Below, in pieces: positions 53,267 through 61,803 of a stretch of DNA of 64,000 bases. Source of the stretch: Bacteroidaceae bacterium (GTDB lineage Bacteria; Bacteroidota; Bacteroidia; Bacteroidales; Bacteroidaceae). A model generated the notes under the pieces. That model had not been told where the DNA came from. It worked only from the letters and a program-made list of their open reading frames with translations, and made no database searches. The translations under genes were made by a program, and so were the position numbers. Position 1 is the first letter of the stretch; each line of letters opens with the position of its first letter. The stretch is taken from the NCBI GenBank assembly GCA_024688885.1, contig JAILDV010000067.1:1-64000 (forward strand), in the 5' to 3' direction.

Positions 53267-53390
53267 GTCTTCTGATAAATCGCCAAAATTATCATAGTTA
53301 TTGCAAGAACTGTAGTAGATAGTTCACGCCGTAAGGCGTGGGCATTTACCCGTTTAAGCAATACAGGTGTTTGGCGATACCTCAGAAGAC
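53267..53390. repeat. 124-bp palindromic element
   Basis: Ends GTCTTCTGATAAATCGCCAA (from 53267) and TTTGGCGATACCTCAGAAGA (from 53370) are inverted copies, matching at 18 of 21. Inside is a perfect hairpin CACGCC-GTAA-GGCGTG (53325-53340). It lies in the 436-bp gap after hepT, which is otherwise AT-rich. It could be a small non-autonomous mobile element or a structured RNA. Short Arg-rich frames across it on both strands look accidental. Confidence 0.6.
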
Positions 53391-53609
53391 GTAGACGAAG
53401 TAAATAGTCCACGTTTTCTTTTTGTTATTTTTGTGTCAAAACATGGATTTGAGTATTAAAACTAAATTACCAACATTTATAATTTGTGTTTTGAACATGA
53501 TAACAAAAGATTTTAAAAATCTAGTTTTTTATTGAAATATAAACATTTCACTCATTTTAGTGATTATTATAATTTCAATTAGCAAACAATATTTTAAAAA
53601 AATTTAATT

Positions 53610-54350
53610 ATGAAAAAGTATTTATTGTTCTTAATTACTCTTGTAAGTATGCCTGTTTTCGGACAAACAAGTTCGAATTATATTAAGCCTATTGGTAAAG
53701 ATGGTTTTAGCGTGGACTCTATTCTGAGTATGAAGGGAAACACAATAACATATCTTCGTGCTGGAACTGAGTTTGATATTGAAAAAACAAAAGTCTTGTA
53801 TATAGAACACTCAAAACTTGGACATCTTGATATTACTGATGACAATTCAGTTAGTACTACTATTACAACAAGTATATCCGAACCTGAATTTAATGGTGAT
53901 GCTTATATTTGCGATTTCGAAAAAAACACTTTTTTGAAAATGGAAAAAGCAATCGGACAGATTAAGACGAAAGACCAATTATGGGGTCCTGAAATGAAAC
54001 TATATGTGAAACCCGCAAAATCGCCAATAAGACTTAATAAAGGTCATGTTAAAGTAATACTCAGGGTGCCTAATATCAATGATGACCCGTATTCTTTTGT
54101 AAAAATATCAAAATTCTCAACTGGTACAACAAGAAAATTGTCATTAGGAAGACAAAATGAGTTAACAGGTAAGATCACATATGGAGGACACAAAGACCAA
54201 GAGAAATCTTTTGATGCAAAAAAATATGGAGAATCTTCAGTATTATTAGATTTTGATATTGATGAAATAGGAGAATATTGTATAAGCATTAGCAACCCCA
54301 ATCAAATTGACGGAAAATTGTCAGTTTCCTGTTTTGGCGTAGATGAATAA
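53610..54350 (+). CDS. secreted protein of unknown function, AT-rich
   Basis: A 246-residue exported protein with a signal peptide cut near residue 19 (PVFG|QTSS). The mature part is rich in beta-strand patterns: YIKPIGKDGFSVDSIL, ITYLRAGTEFDIEKTKVLYIEH, and an end like an immunoglobulin-type sandwich (VLLDFDIDEIGEYCISISNPN). I do not recognise a family. The codons are A/T-ending (AAA, GAT, ATT), unlike all neighbours, and upstream DNA is very AT-rich, so it was probably acquired. No partner gene on the same strand; a terminator-like hairpin follows. Confidence 0.75.
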   Translation: MKKYLLFLITLVSMPVFGQTSSNYIKPIGKDGFSVDSILSMKGNTITYLRAGTEFDIEKTKVLYIEHSKLGHLDITDDNSVSTTITTSISEPEFNGDAYICDFEKNTFLKMEKAIGQIKTKDQLWGPEMKLYVKPAKSPIRLNKGHVKVILRVPNINDDPYSFVKISKFSTGTTRKLSLGRQNELTGKITYGGHKDQEKSFDAKKYGESSVLLDFDIDEIGEYCISISNPNQIDGKLSVSCFGVDE

Positions 54351-54413
54351 ATCTATAATATTTATTAGCGAAGACACCTTTAAGATGAGATTGTAGCACT
54401 CCCCCCCCATTAA

Positions 54414-54451
54414 CAGACCCCCGTATGGTAAATGAACCTTGCGGGGGTCTG
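54414..54451. terminator. terminator-like hairpin
   Basis: CAGACCCCCG (54414-54423) pairs with CGGGGGTCTG (54442-54451), an 18-bp loop between. A C8 run lies just before (54401-54408). No T-run follows on the plus strand. The stem lies between converging genes and may end transcripts from both sides. Confidence 0.55.
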
Positions 54452-54592
54452 CTCATGAGCCTTACGCCGTTTGGCTCAAAGAGATTACGAGAGTTGATTT
54501 ATGGAAACGTGAAAAGAATGAAAATGGCTGCTTTGTTTACTCTTCTACGAATTTTATCCCCAAAAGATTGTCTAGAAGGATAAAATGAGATT

Positions 54593-55945
54593 TTACCTTG
54601 CCAAGGCTTGGCAGATGCGGTCTTGGTAGTCGCGTGCCTCTTTGGCGGTGAGAGTGCCATTGACGAGGATGGAGAAGGCGAGTTGGTGACCATTGGAGGC
54701 GGTGACATAGCCGCAGAGGGCGATGACACCTTCGAGGGTGCCAGTCTTGGCGTGCACGTTGCGATAGGCAGGACCTGACTGCATGCGCTCGTCGAGGGTA
54801 CCGTCAACTCCTGCGATGGGGAGTGAGGCATAGAAGACAGGCAGGATGGAGGCGTTGCGGTAGGCATAGCGGAGCATGGCTACCTGTGCTTCGGGGGTGC
54901 AGTAGTTGTAGAGTGACACACCACTGCCGTCTGCCACCTCAATGTTGTTGTTGACTGCGACTCCTGCACGGCGAAGGAGGCTTTCCACTTGCTTGGCTCC
55001 GTCTTTCCACGAGGCTCGTTTTCCTGCTACAGCATTGGCAATCTTGAAGAAGACTGCCTCAGCATGCAGGTTGTCGGAATTCTTGAGCATACGCTGCATC
55101 ACCTCTTCGACGGTGCGGGCTTTGGTGTGGAAATTCTGTCCACCTCCTGGATAGTCTTTGGTACCGTAGGGCACGACTGCCGCGCTGACACCTGTGATGC
55201 CGAGGTTTTTCAGTTCCTGACCGAGCGCATAGGCAAAGTGGGCGGCTGGATGGAAAGCGGCACTCTTGGAGTAGGTGCCGAAGTTGGGATATTCCCTGCC
55301 ACGTTCCACCATAAGGGCACAGAGGTATGGCTCGTATTTGGAGGGCACATCGTCCCAGCACCAGCCGTTGCCATAGAGGTCGGCATGCTTCATGCTGGCA
55401 TCGCCGTAAATCTTGCCGCTGACACGTTTGACACCAAGGTCGCGGATGGCACGTGCCAGTTCCTTGAGGTCGGCATGGGAGTACATGGGGTCGAAATCAC
55501 CCACCACATAGATGTCGCCTTGCAGAGTGCCGTCAGAAGCGATAGAACCAGTATAATAGGAACGGGTTCTGAATTCATGTTTGGAACCCAATGTGCTGAG
55601 GGCTGTGATGGCGGTGAGCACTTTCTGTGTTGAGGCTGGACGCATCACCTTATGGGTGTTGTAACCCCATACGGGAATGTCGTCGGTGAGGTCGAACACG
55701 CTGATGCCCACATGGTAGGGGGCACGGTTTGCCTCTGCAGCAAAGGAGTCGAGCCGTGTGCGGATTTGTTCTCCCCATGGCACTGTTGCCACATCTTCTC
55801 CCATTGTGCCTTGAGCGACAGAGTCAGGAGTGGCGGGAGGAGCAAAGTTGCTGATAGGCATCACGGGCACAGGAAGTGGGTCTTGTGCCAACAAGGAAAC
55901 TACAAGTGAAAAACTAACAGTTAAAAGTGACAGTATCCTTTTCAT
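54593..55945 (-). CDS. dacB: D-alanyl-D-alanine carboxypeptidase/endopeptidase (PBP4 type)
   Basis: A 450-residue periplasmic class C penicillin-binding protein that trims or opens peptidoglycan cross-links. Signal peptide ends near residue 20 (SLLA|QDP). Active-site motifs: S105-x-x-K108 (ASTQKVLT), S-D-N near 295 (NSDNLHAE), and K-T-G near 410 (HAKTGTLEG). The gene has a 167-bp gap from the upstream M16 gene, filled by a heptamer-armed element, so it may have its own promoter. Family and length fit well. Confidence 0.94.
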   Translation of the reverse strand: MKRILSLLTVSFSLVVSLLAQDPLPVPVMPISNFAPPATPDSVAQGTMGEDVATVPWGEQIRTRLDSFAAEANRAPYHVGISVFDLTDDIPVWGYNTHKVMRPASTQKVLTAITALSTLGSKHEFRTRSYYTGSIASDGTLQGDIYVVGDFDPMYSHADLKELARAIRDLGVKRVSGKIYGDASMKHADLYGNGWCWDDVPSKYEPYLCALMVERGREYPNFGTYSKSAAFHPAAHFAYALGQELKNLGITGVSAAVVPYGTKDYPGGGQNFHTKARTVEEVMQRMLKNSDNLHAEAVFFKIANAVAGKRASWKDGAKQVESLLRRAGVAVNNNIEVADGSGVSLYNYCTPEAQVAMLRYAYRNASILPVFYASLPIAGVDGTLDERMQSGPAYRNVHAKTGTLEGVIALCGYVTASNGHQLAFSILVNGTLTAKEARDYQDRICQALAR

Positions 55946-55972
55946 GTTGAGTTACTCAAGTTTTGTTTTCTT

Positions 55973-56095
55973 GGAGTTAAAGGAGTTAAGGAGTTATCGC
56001 TGCGCTCAGGAGTTAAGCCATTACCTGCATTGGAGTGTTTCCCACCAGCCAGAGTATCGGCTTTAACTACTTAACTACTGACTACTTAACTACTT
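55973..56095. repeat. heptamer/octamer-armed element, GGAGTTAA type
   Basis: GGAGTTAA words (from 55973, four copies with slight spacing change) and TTAACTAC words (56063-56095, three full plus one altered) flank a core whose edges pair (AGTTAAGCC with GGCTTTAACT). Same plan as the elements at 50577 and 60624, with a different word and core. Lies between dacB and the M16 gene. Confidence 0.75.
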
Positions 56096-56112
56096 CTGAA
56101 AGTTGAGTCATA

Positions 56113-58938
56113 TTACTTTTCTTCTTGGTTCTGGATGACATCTTCCATCGGGCTGGTCATGCCCACTTCGATGCGGTTGCCGCTCTTGAAGATTTGGCGT
56201 GCCATTTCCTGAATGTCGGCAGCGGTGATGCCATTGACGGTATCGACATAGATGGCATCATTGTCCTCGCCATAAAGCACATAGTTCATCATCTCGCTCA
56301 TCCAATAGCCGTTCTGCTTCAGGGACTCTTCATGAGAACGGAGCATGTACTCCTTCACCTTCTGGAGATCTTCTGCCTTTGGACCATTGTTCACCATGTT
56401 TTCCACGCCTTGATAGACGATGGCAGTCATCTTCTCACGCTTCTCAGGAGCGGTGGGCAACTGAATCTGCACGGTTGCCTCTTCTTGTGGATAACGGCTC
56501 AGACCTGCACTGACAGGAACACCGTAGGCTCCACCTTCATCCTCACGAACTGACTCTGTGTATGTGATGTCCATGATTTGGTCGAGCATACTGGCGATGA
56601 CGCGGTTCTTGAGCGTGTATTTCATCGGTGCATGATAGAGGAAGAGCACAATGGCATTGGGTGTCTCCTGATGCTTCTCGAACACGTTGGTGCGAATGCC
56701 GTCTGCCATCTTGAAGTCGATGGTCTTGTAGGTCTCTGAGCCTTTCAGAGTGGGCAATGCACCGAGATATTTGGCAAGGAGTGGAGCAATGGTGTCGGCA
56801 TCGCAGTCACCTACGATGAAGAACTCGAAGTCGTCGGCATCAGCAAAGCGCTCACGATAGAGTTCAATGATGCGGTCGTAGTTGATTTTGTCGAGGTCTT
56901 CAGGTTTGGTGCGGATGGCACGCTTGTGGTTGTCATAGACCACCTTGGCAATGGTGTCTTGCAGGGCGGTGGTGGGTTGCAATTCGGCATTCTTCATGTT
57001 TGCCTTGCTGCGCTGGATGGCAGAGTTGTATGCTTCGATGTCCTTGCGTGGTGCGGTGAAGTGGAGATAGGCAAGTTGGAGCATGGTCTCGAAGTCCTTC
57101 TTCACGCAACCACCCGAAACGCTTTCACTTTGGATGCCTACATTTGTGCCTATGTTGGCTTGTTTGCCTGCCAACTTCTTTCCGAGTTCGGTGGCGCTGA
57201 AGTTGCCCCATCCACCTACGCTAACCCATCCGATGTTGTCGGTTTGGTCATACTCGTCCATGCTGTACAGCGACGTGCCGCCCCAACTGTGTCCAGCCAG
57301 GCTGATCTGGTTAGGCGAGAAGTCGGTCTTCTTCACGTGTACCTTGATGCCGTTGCTGAGCGTGATGAGTTTGGCGCCATACTTGTCGTCCTCAATCTTC
57401 TTCACCTTGCCAGGCTTAGGCATCTTGGCGATGAGCGGCTCATCATTCAACTCTTCCTTCAGCGGTTCGATGTCTTCCGCTTCCACCTCAGCCATCCACT
57501 TGAAGAGGTCTTCCTTGGTGGGCAGAATGTTGTCTTCCTTATCGGCAGCGAACATTGCAATCACAAAGTTGTCATCAGGTTTCTGCTGCACAAAGCGGTT
57601 GACCATATCCACGGTGGTGGCAGGAATGAGTTGGTTCATGGTGTTGTATTCCCATTCGATGCCTGCCATGGGTTCGTTGTCGATGAAGTGGCGCACACAC
57701 TCGTTCACATAATTGCCACTCTCCACCTTGTCGCGGTGCAGATAGGCACTCTCAAGCGATGAAAGCACTCTTGCCTTGTAACGCTCATATTCGGCAGCGG
57801 TATAGCCATATCGCTTCACACGCAGAATCTCACGGTAGAGCGCCTTGACTCCTTCCTCATATTTGTTGTCCTCGCAAGTGACGTTGGCACTGTAGGCTTC
57901 CTTCGTCTTTGACACGAAGAAGTCACCATAACCGAAATTGGCACCAAGGAAGGGAGCGTTCTCTTTCTGGAGGATGTCACGGATGCGTTCGCTGAACATG
58001 CCCGACATCGCGTTGGCTGTGATGCTGAAGATGAAATAGGCTGGGTTGTTCTTCAACTCTCGTGGGAAAGCCTCTGTCTTCCACATCAGGCTGATGGAGT
58101 TGTTGCGCTGCTCCTTGTCCTTGTTGATGGATACGATAGGCGTTGCATTGTCAGGCACTGGATAGTACTCAAACTTGGCAGCATCGGGACCGGATGGCTG
58201 AATGTCAGCAAACACCGTCTTGATTTTCTGCTCCATCTCGTCCACATTGATGTCACCCACAATGACGATGGCTTGCAAGTCGGGACGGTACCATTTGCGG
58301 TAGTAACTGCGCAGGTCGTCGTGAGGGAAGTTCATCACGATGTCCATCGTACCGATAGGCAGACGGTTGCCGTACTTGCTGTCGGGATACATGACAGGGA
58401 GTGCCTTCTCATACATGCGCATCATGGCAGAGCTTCTGGAACGCCACTCCTCGTTGATGACACCACGCTCCTTGTCAATCTCCTTGCCTTCGAGCAAGAG
58501 GTCATGACTCCAGTCGTGGAGGATGAGCAGACAGGAATCCAAAGCACCTGCTGTCTCCACATTCACATTGTCGATGTTATAGACGGTTTCGTCGAAAGAG
58601 GTGTAGGCATTCAGGTTCTCACCGAATTTCACACCGATGCTTTCGAGGTACTGTTTCAGGCGGTCACCAGGGAAGTGGGTGGTGCCGTTGAAACACATAT
58701 GTTCGAGGAAGTGCGCCAAACCACGCTGGTTCTCATCTTCCTGAATCGAACCCACCTTCTGTGCGATGTAGAAAAAAGCACGCTTCTCTGGCCATTCATT
58801 GTGACGCAGATAATATGTCAATCCGTTGGGCAATGTTCCCTTGCGCACTGCAGGATCCATCGGGATGGTTGCATCTTGTGCCGATGCTGCCAGACAAATA
58901 AAAAGGGAAATACAACAAGCAAAAAATCTCTGTTTCAT
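56113..58938 (-). CDS. M16 family metalloprotease, two-domain-pair (pitrilysin/insulinase-like), exported
   Basis: About 941 residues from the start at 58938 (MKQRFFACCISLFICLAASA, a clear signal peptide); in-frame codons farther upstream are made of GAAAGAATTAAAA-like repeats and are unlikely to be used. The zinc site H76-x-x-E79-H80 lies in GLAHFLEHMCFNGT, with a downstream Glu in the N-terminal domain. The full length contains two M16/inactive pairs, as in Bacteroidetes periplasmic M16B proteases that process small peptides. Separated from nadB by 52 bp of T-rich heptamer-like sequence. Confidence 0.93.
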   Translation of the reverse strand: MKQRFFACCISLFICLAASAQDATIPMDPAVRKGTLPNGLTYYLRHNEWPEKRAFFYIAQKVGSIQEDENQRGLAHFLEHMCFNGTTHFPGDRLKQYLESIGVKFGENLNAYTSFDETVYNIDNVNVETAGALDSCLLILHDWSHDLLLEGKEIDKERGVINEEWRSRSSAMMRMYEKALPVMYPDSKYGNRLPIGTMDIVMNFPHDDLRSYYRKWYRPDLQAIVIVGDINVDEMEQKIKTVFADIQPSGPDAAKFEYYPVPDNATPIVSINKDKEQRNNSISLMWKTEAFPRELKNNPAYFIFSITANAMSGMFSERIRDILQKENAPFLGANFGYGDFFVSKTKEAYSANVTCEDNKYEEGVKALYREILRVKRYGYTAAEYERYKARVLSSLESAYLHRDKVESGNYVNECVRHFIDNEPMAGIEWEYNTMNQLIPATTVDMVNRFVQQKPDDNFVIAMFAADKEDNILPTKEDLFKWMAEVEAEDIEPLKEELNDEPLIAKMPKPGKVKKIEDDKYGAKLITLSNGIKVHVKKTDFSPNQISLAGHSWGGTSLYSMDEYDQTDNIGWVSVGGWGNFSATELGKKLAGKQANIGTNVGIQSESVSGGCVKKDFETMLQLAYLHFTAPRKDIEAYNSAIQRSKANMKNAELQPTTALQDTIAKVVYDNHKRAIRTKPEDLDKINYDRIIELYRERFADADDFEFFIVGDCDADTIAPLLAKYLGALPTLKGSETYKTIDFKMADGIRTNVFEKHQETPNAIVLFLYHAPMKYTLKNRVIASMLDQIMDITYTESVREDEGGAYGVPVSAGLSRYPQEEATVQIQLPTAPEKREKMTAIVYQGVENMVNNGPKAEDLQKVKEYMLRSHEESLKQNGYWMSEMMNYVLYGEDNDAIYVDTVNGITAADIQEMARQIFKSGNRIEVGMTSPMEDVIQNQEEK

Positions 58939-58990
58939 TCTTTTATTTTTTAATTCTCTCAATCTTTCATTTTTTAATTCTTTCATTCTC

Positions 58991-60583
58991 TCATTTTTTA
59001 TTGTCCAGCGCATGCTTTGCATAATCCACCGTGTAGTGGAGACCGCGTGACTCTTTGCGTTCAAGGGCTTGGCGAGTGATGAGATAACCCACGTTGATCA
59101 TGTTGCGGAGTTCGCAGATGTCGCGGGTAGGCTTGACACGCTTGAAGAGGTGTTCCGTCTCTTCGTAGAGCAGGTCGAGGCGTTCCCATGCACGGTGCAG
59201 ACGAAGGTCGGAGCGTACAATGCCCACATAGGTGGACATAATCTGTCCCACTTCCTTCACGTCTTGTGCAATGAGCACCTTCTCCTCGTTAGTCATTGTG
59301 CCCTCATCGTTCCATGCAGGAATCTTCTCGTTAAACTCATACTGGTCAACGACTTCCAGAGAGTGCTTGGCTGCTGCATCAGCATACACCACAGCTTCTA
59401 TCAATGAGTTGGATGCCAAACGGTTGCCGCCATGCAAACCTGTGCATGAACATTCACCTACAGCATAGAGTCGCTTGATGCTTGAACGTCCATCCAAATC
59501 TACCTGAATGCCACCGCACATGTAGTGAGCCGATGGTGCCACAGGGATGTATTCCTTGGTGATGTCGATGCCAATGCTGAGACACTTCGCATAGATGTTA
59601 GGGAAGTGATGCTTGGTCTCTTCAGGGTCTTTATGAGTGACGTCAAGACATACATGGTCAAGGGCATGAATCTTCATCTCGTTATCGATGGCACGTGCTA
59701 CTATGTCACGTGGTGCCAAAGAAAGGCGCTCGTCATACTTCTGCATAAACTCTGTTCCGTCCGGCAAACGCAAGATACCGCCATAACCACGCATTGCCTC
59801 TGTGATCAGATAGGCAGGGTGTGTCTCGGCAGGGTTGTAGAGCACCGTTGGGTGGAACTGCACAAACTCCATGTCTTTCACCTTGCCCTTGGCGCGATAG
59901 ACCATGGCGATGCCGTCACCTGTCGCGATGTTGGGGTTTGAGGTGGTCTTATAGATGGCTCCCGTTCCGCCAGTTGCCATCAATGTCACCTTTGACAGAT
60001 AGGTGTCAATCTTACCCGTCGTGGGATTCAGCACATACGCACCGAAACACTCAATATCAGGAGTGCGACGAGTCACACGGATGCCCAGATGGTGCTGGGT
60101 GATGATTTCCACAGCAAAATGATTCTCAAAAACCTCGATGTCGGGATGATTACGCACTGCAGCAATCAAGCCACGCTGAATCTCAGCGCCTGTGTCATCG
60201 GCATGGTGCAAGATGCGGAACTCGGAGTGTCCACCTTCACGGTGAAGGTCAAACGAGCCGTCCTCCTTCTTGTCGAAGTTCACGCCCCATCTGACAAGGT
60301 CTTTGATGCCTTGCGGACCACCCATGACCACTTGTCTCACTGCTTCGGGGTCACTGATAAAGTCACCCGCAATCATAGTGTCTTCAATGTGCTTTTCGAA
60401 GTTATCGACCAGCAGGTTCGTCACTGATGCAATGCCGCCTTGCGCCTTTGCCGTGTTTGCCTCTTCGAGTGTGGTCTTGCAAATGATGGCAATCTTACCC
60501 TTTTTTGCCTCAGCCACTTTGAGCGCATAACTCATACCAGCCACACCAGAGCCGATGATGAGAAAATCGTATTTCTTAGTCAT
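58991..60583 (-). CDS. nadB: L-aspartate oxidase
   Basis: A 530-residue flavoenzyme that oxidises aspartate to iminoaspartate for NAD synthesis. Start at 60583 gives MTKKYDFLIIGSGVAGMSYAL, the FAD-binding fold at once; a start 10 codons upstream is possible. FAD/succinate-dehydrogenase-type marks: TAKAQGGIA, REGGHSEFRILHHAD, ATGGTGAIYKTTSNP, and MCGGIQVDLDGRSSI. The C-terminal helical domain is complete. nadA and nadC are not nearby. A -7 box lies 28 bp upstream on the minus strand. Confidence 0.95.
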   Translation of the reverse strand: MTKKYDFLIIGSGVAGMSYALKVAEAKKGKIAIICKTTLEEANTAKAQGGIASVTNLLVDNFEKHIEDTMIAGDFISDPEAVRQVVMGGPQGIKDLVRWGVNFDKKEDGSFDLHREGGHSEFRILHHADDTGAEIQRGLIAAVRNHPDIEVFENHFAVEIITQHHLGIRVTRRTPDIECFGAYVLNPTTGKIDTYLSKVTLMATGGTGAIYKTTSNPNIATGDGIAMVYRAKGKVKDMEFVQFHPTVLYNPAETHPAYLITEAMRGYGGILRLPDGTEFMQKYDERLSLAPRDIVARAIDNEMKIHALDHVCLDVTHKDPEETKHHFPNIYAKCLSIGIDITKEYIPVAPSAHYMCGGIQVDLDGRSSIKRLYAVGECSCTGLHGGNRLASNSLIEAVVYADAAAKHSLEVVDQYEFNEKIPAWNDEGTMTNEEKVLIAQDVKEVGQIMSTYVGIVRSDLRLHRAWERLDLLYEETEHLFKRVKPTRDICELRNMINVGYLITRQALERKESRGLHYTVDYAKHALDNKK

Positions 60584-60610
60584 AGTTTGCTGTTTTTGAC
60601 ATTCCAATTG

Positions 60611-60618
60611 CAAAGGTA
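60611..60618 (-). promoter_or_regulatory. nadB promoter -7 box
   Basis: TACCTTTG on the minus strand, 28 bp before the nadB start, next to the heptamer element; the same arrangement as upstream of cysE. Confidence 0.6.
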
Positions 60619-60623
60619 GGGAA

Positions 60624-60716
60624 GAATTAGGAATTAGGAATTAGGAATTAAGAATTATTTGCCATTCAAGGTGTTTTTTCGTTGAAAAAGTAACAATTCC
60701 TCATTCCACATTCCTA
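60624..60716 (+). repeat. heptamer-armed element, copy B
   Basis: Five heptamers (GAATTAG x3, GAATTAA, GAATTAT; 60624-60658), a 37-bp core (60659-60695) that matches copy A (50612-50648) at 33 of 37, then ATTCCTC, ATTCCAC, ATTCCTA (60696-60716). The last 20 bases of the core are identical in the two copies. As with copy A, it lies between two diverging -7 boxes. T-rich CATTNTT words follow up to about 60755. Confidence 0.88.
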
Positions 60717-60755
60717 TTTTTCATTCTTTCATTTTCTCATTTTTTCATTTTTCTC

Positions 60756-60763
60756 TACCTTTG
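60756..60763 (+). promoter_or_regulatory. -7 box just before the DNA methyltransferase gene
   Basis: TACCTTTG ends only 5 bp before the ATG at 60769. If used, the transcript would begin at or near the start codon (leaderless), or translation begins at the in-frame ATG at 60826. Confidence 0.6.
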
Positions 60764-60768
60764 TCCCC

Positions 60769-61656
60769 ATGACAGCAAAGAACAACAGGACATTGCGAAT
60801 TGAAGAGGATGAGTGTGAGCAGCTCATGCGGATGGTTGATGGAAAGTCACTCATCCAAGGAAACATTCTCAATGTGCTCCCCACTTTGCCTGATGGCTTT
60901 GCCCACCTCATCATTGTTGACCCTCCTTATAACTTGCCTCGCAATTTTGGTGGCAACAAGTTCACAGCATGTTCTCCCCGACAATACGAAGACTATTTGC
61001 GACAATGGTTTTATCCCCTTTGTGACAAACTGGCTCCCAATGGCACTCTCTATATGTGCGGCGATTGGCGTTGTTCCTCTTCCATGCAACGCGTTATTGA
61101 GGAAAGGCTCACCATCCTCAATCGCATCACTTGGCAACGGGAAAAGGGACGAGGGGCTGCCCATAATTGGAAGAACTCGATGGAAGATATCTGGTTTGCT
61201 GTCAAGAATCCCAACGACTACTATTTCAACCTTGATGCGGTGAAACAGCGTCGTCGTGTGCTGGCTCCCTATCGGCAAGATGGGCAACCCAAAGATTGGG
61301 AACAGACCACAGAAGGACGTTTCCGCACCACCTGCCCCAGCAATTTTTGGGATGACATTTCCGTGCCCTTTTGGTCCATGCCTGAAAATACCGACCACCC
61401 TACTCAAAAACCTGAAAAACTCATTGCCAAACTCATCCTCGCCTCTTCCAAAGAGGGTGATATGGTTTTCGACCCCTTCTTGGGTAGTGGCACCACTGCT
61501 GTTGTTGCTAAGAAACTCCATCGCCAGTATTGCGGCATCGAACTCAATCCTGACTACTGCCTCCTTGCCGCCAAGCGTCTCCTGCTTGCTGACACGGACA
61601 AGTCCATCCAAGGTTATGCTGATGGTGTGTTTTGGGAAAGGCATAGTGGAAAGTGA
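60769..61656 (+). CDS. solitary site-specific DNA methyltransferase (amino-methylating, beta-type order)
   Basis: A 295-residue DNA methyltransferase. Motif IV DPPYNL (51-56) comes first, and the SAM-binding FDPFLGSGTTAVVA (about 235-248) near the C-terminus, the order of beta-class adenine-N6 or cytosine-N4 enzymes. A WQREKGRGAAHNWKNSMEDIWF segment lies between, with the target-recognition part. Neither a restriction enzyme nor a specificity subunit lies nearby, so it is probably an orphan modifier with a role in regulation or phage defence; this is inference. Start at 60769 or 60826. The gene stands alone between divergent nadB and the TPR gene. Confidence 0.87.
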   Translation: MTAKNNRTLRIEEDECEQLMRMVDGKSLIQGNILNVLPTLPDGFAHLIIVDPPYNLPRNFGGNKFTACSPRQYEDYLRQWFYPLCDKLAPNGTLYMCGDWRCSSSMQRVIEERLTILNRITWQREKGRGAAHNWKNSMEDIWFAVKNPNDYYFNLDAVKQRRRVLAPYRQDGQPKDWEQTTEGRFRTTCPSNFWDDISVPFWSMPENTDHPTQKPEKLIAKLILASSKEGDMVFDPFLGSGTTAVVAKKLHRQYCGIELNPDYCLLAAKRLLLADTDKSIQGYADGVFWERHSGK

Positions 61657-61730
61657 GTCGACGGAGGGGAGAAACAACCCATGACAGAAAAGGGTGCTGA
61701 AAAGAAAAATGATGTTATATATTGTTAATG

Positions 61731-61763
61731 TTGAGGATAATAGAAGAAATTGCATTATCTTTG
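61731..61763 (+). promoter_or_regulatory. promoter of the TPR gene
   Basis: TTG (61731-61733) and TATCTTTG (61756-61763), spacing 22 bp, slightly long for the consensus. About 40 bp before the start at 61804. Confidence 0.6.
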
Positions 61764-61803
61764 TACCGAAAATTAGCTAATTGATAAAGTTTTTGTAAGT
61801 GAT

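Noticed and set aside
53203-53412. Arg-rich short frames over the 124-bp palindrome
   Set aside because: Frames exist on both strands and follow the inverted repeat; no start context or known family.
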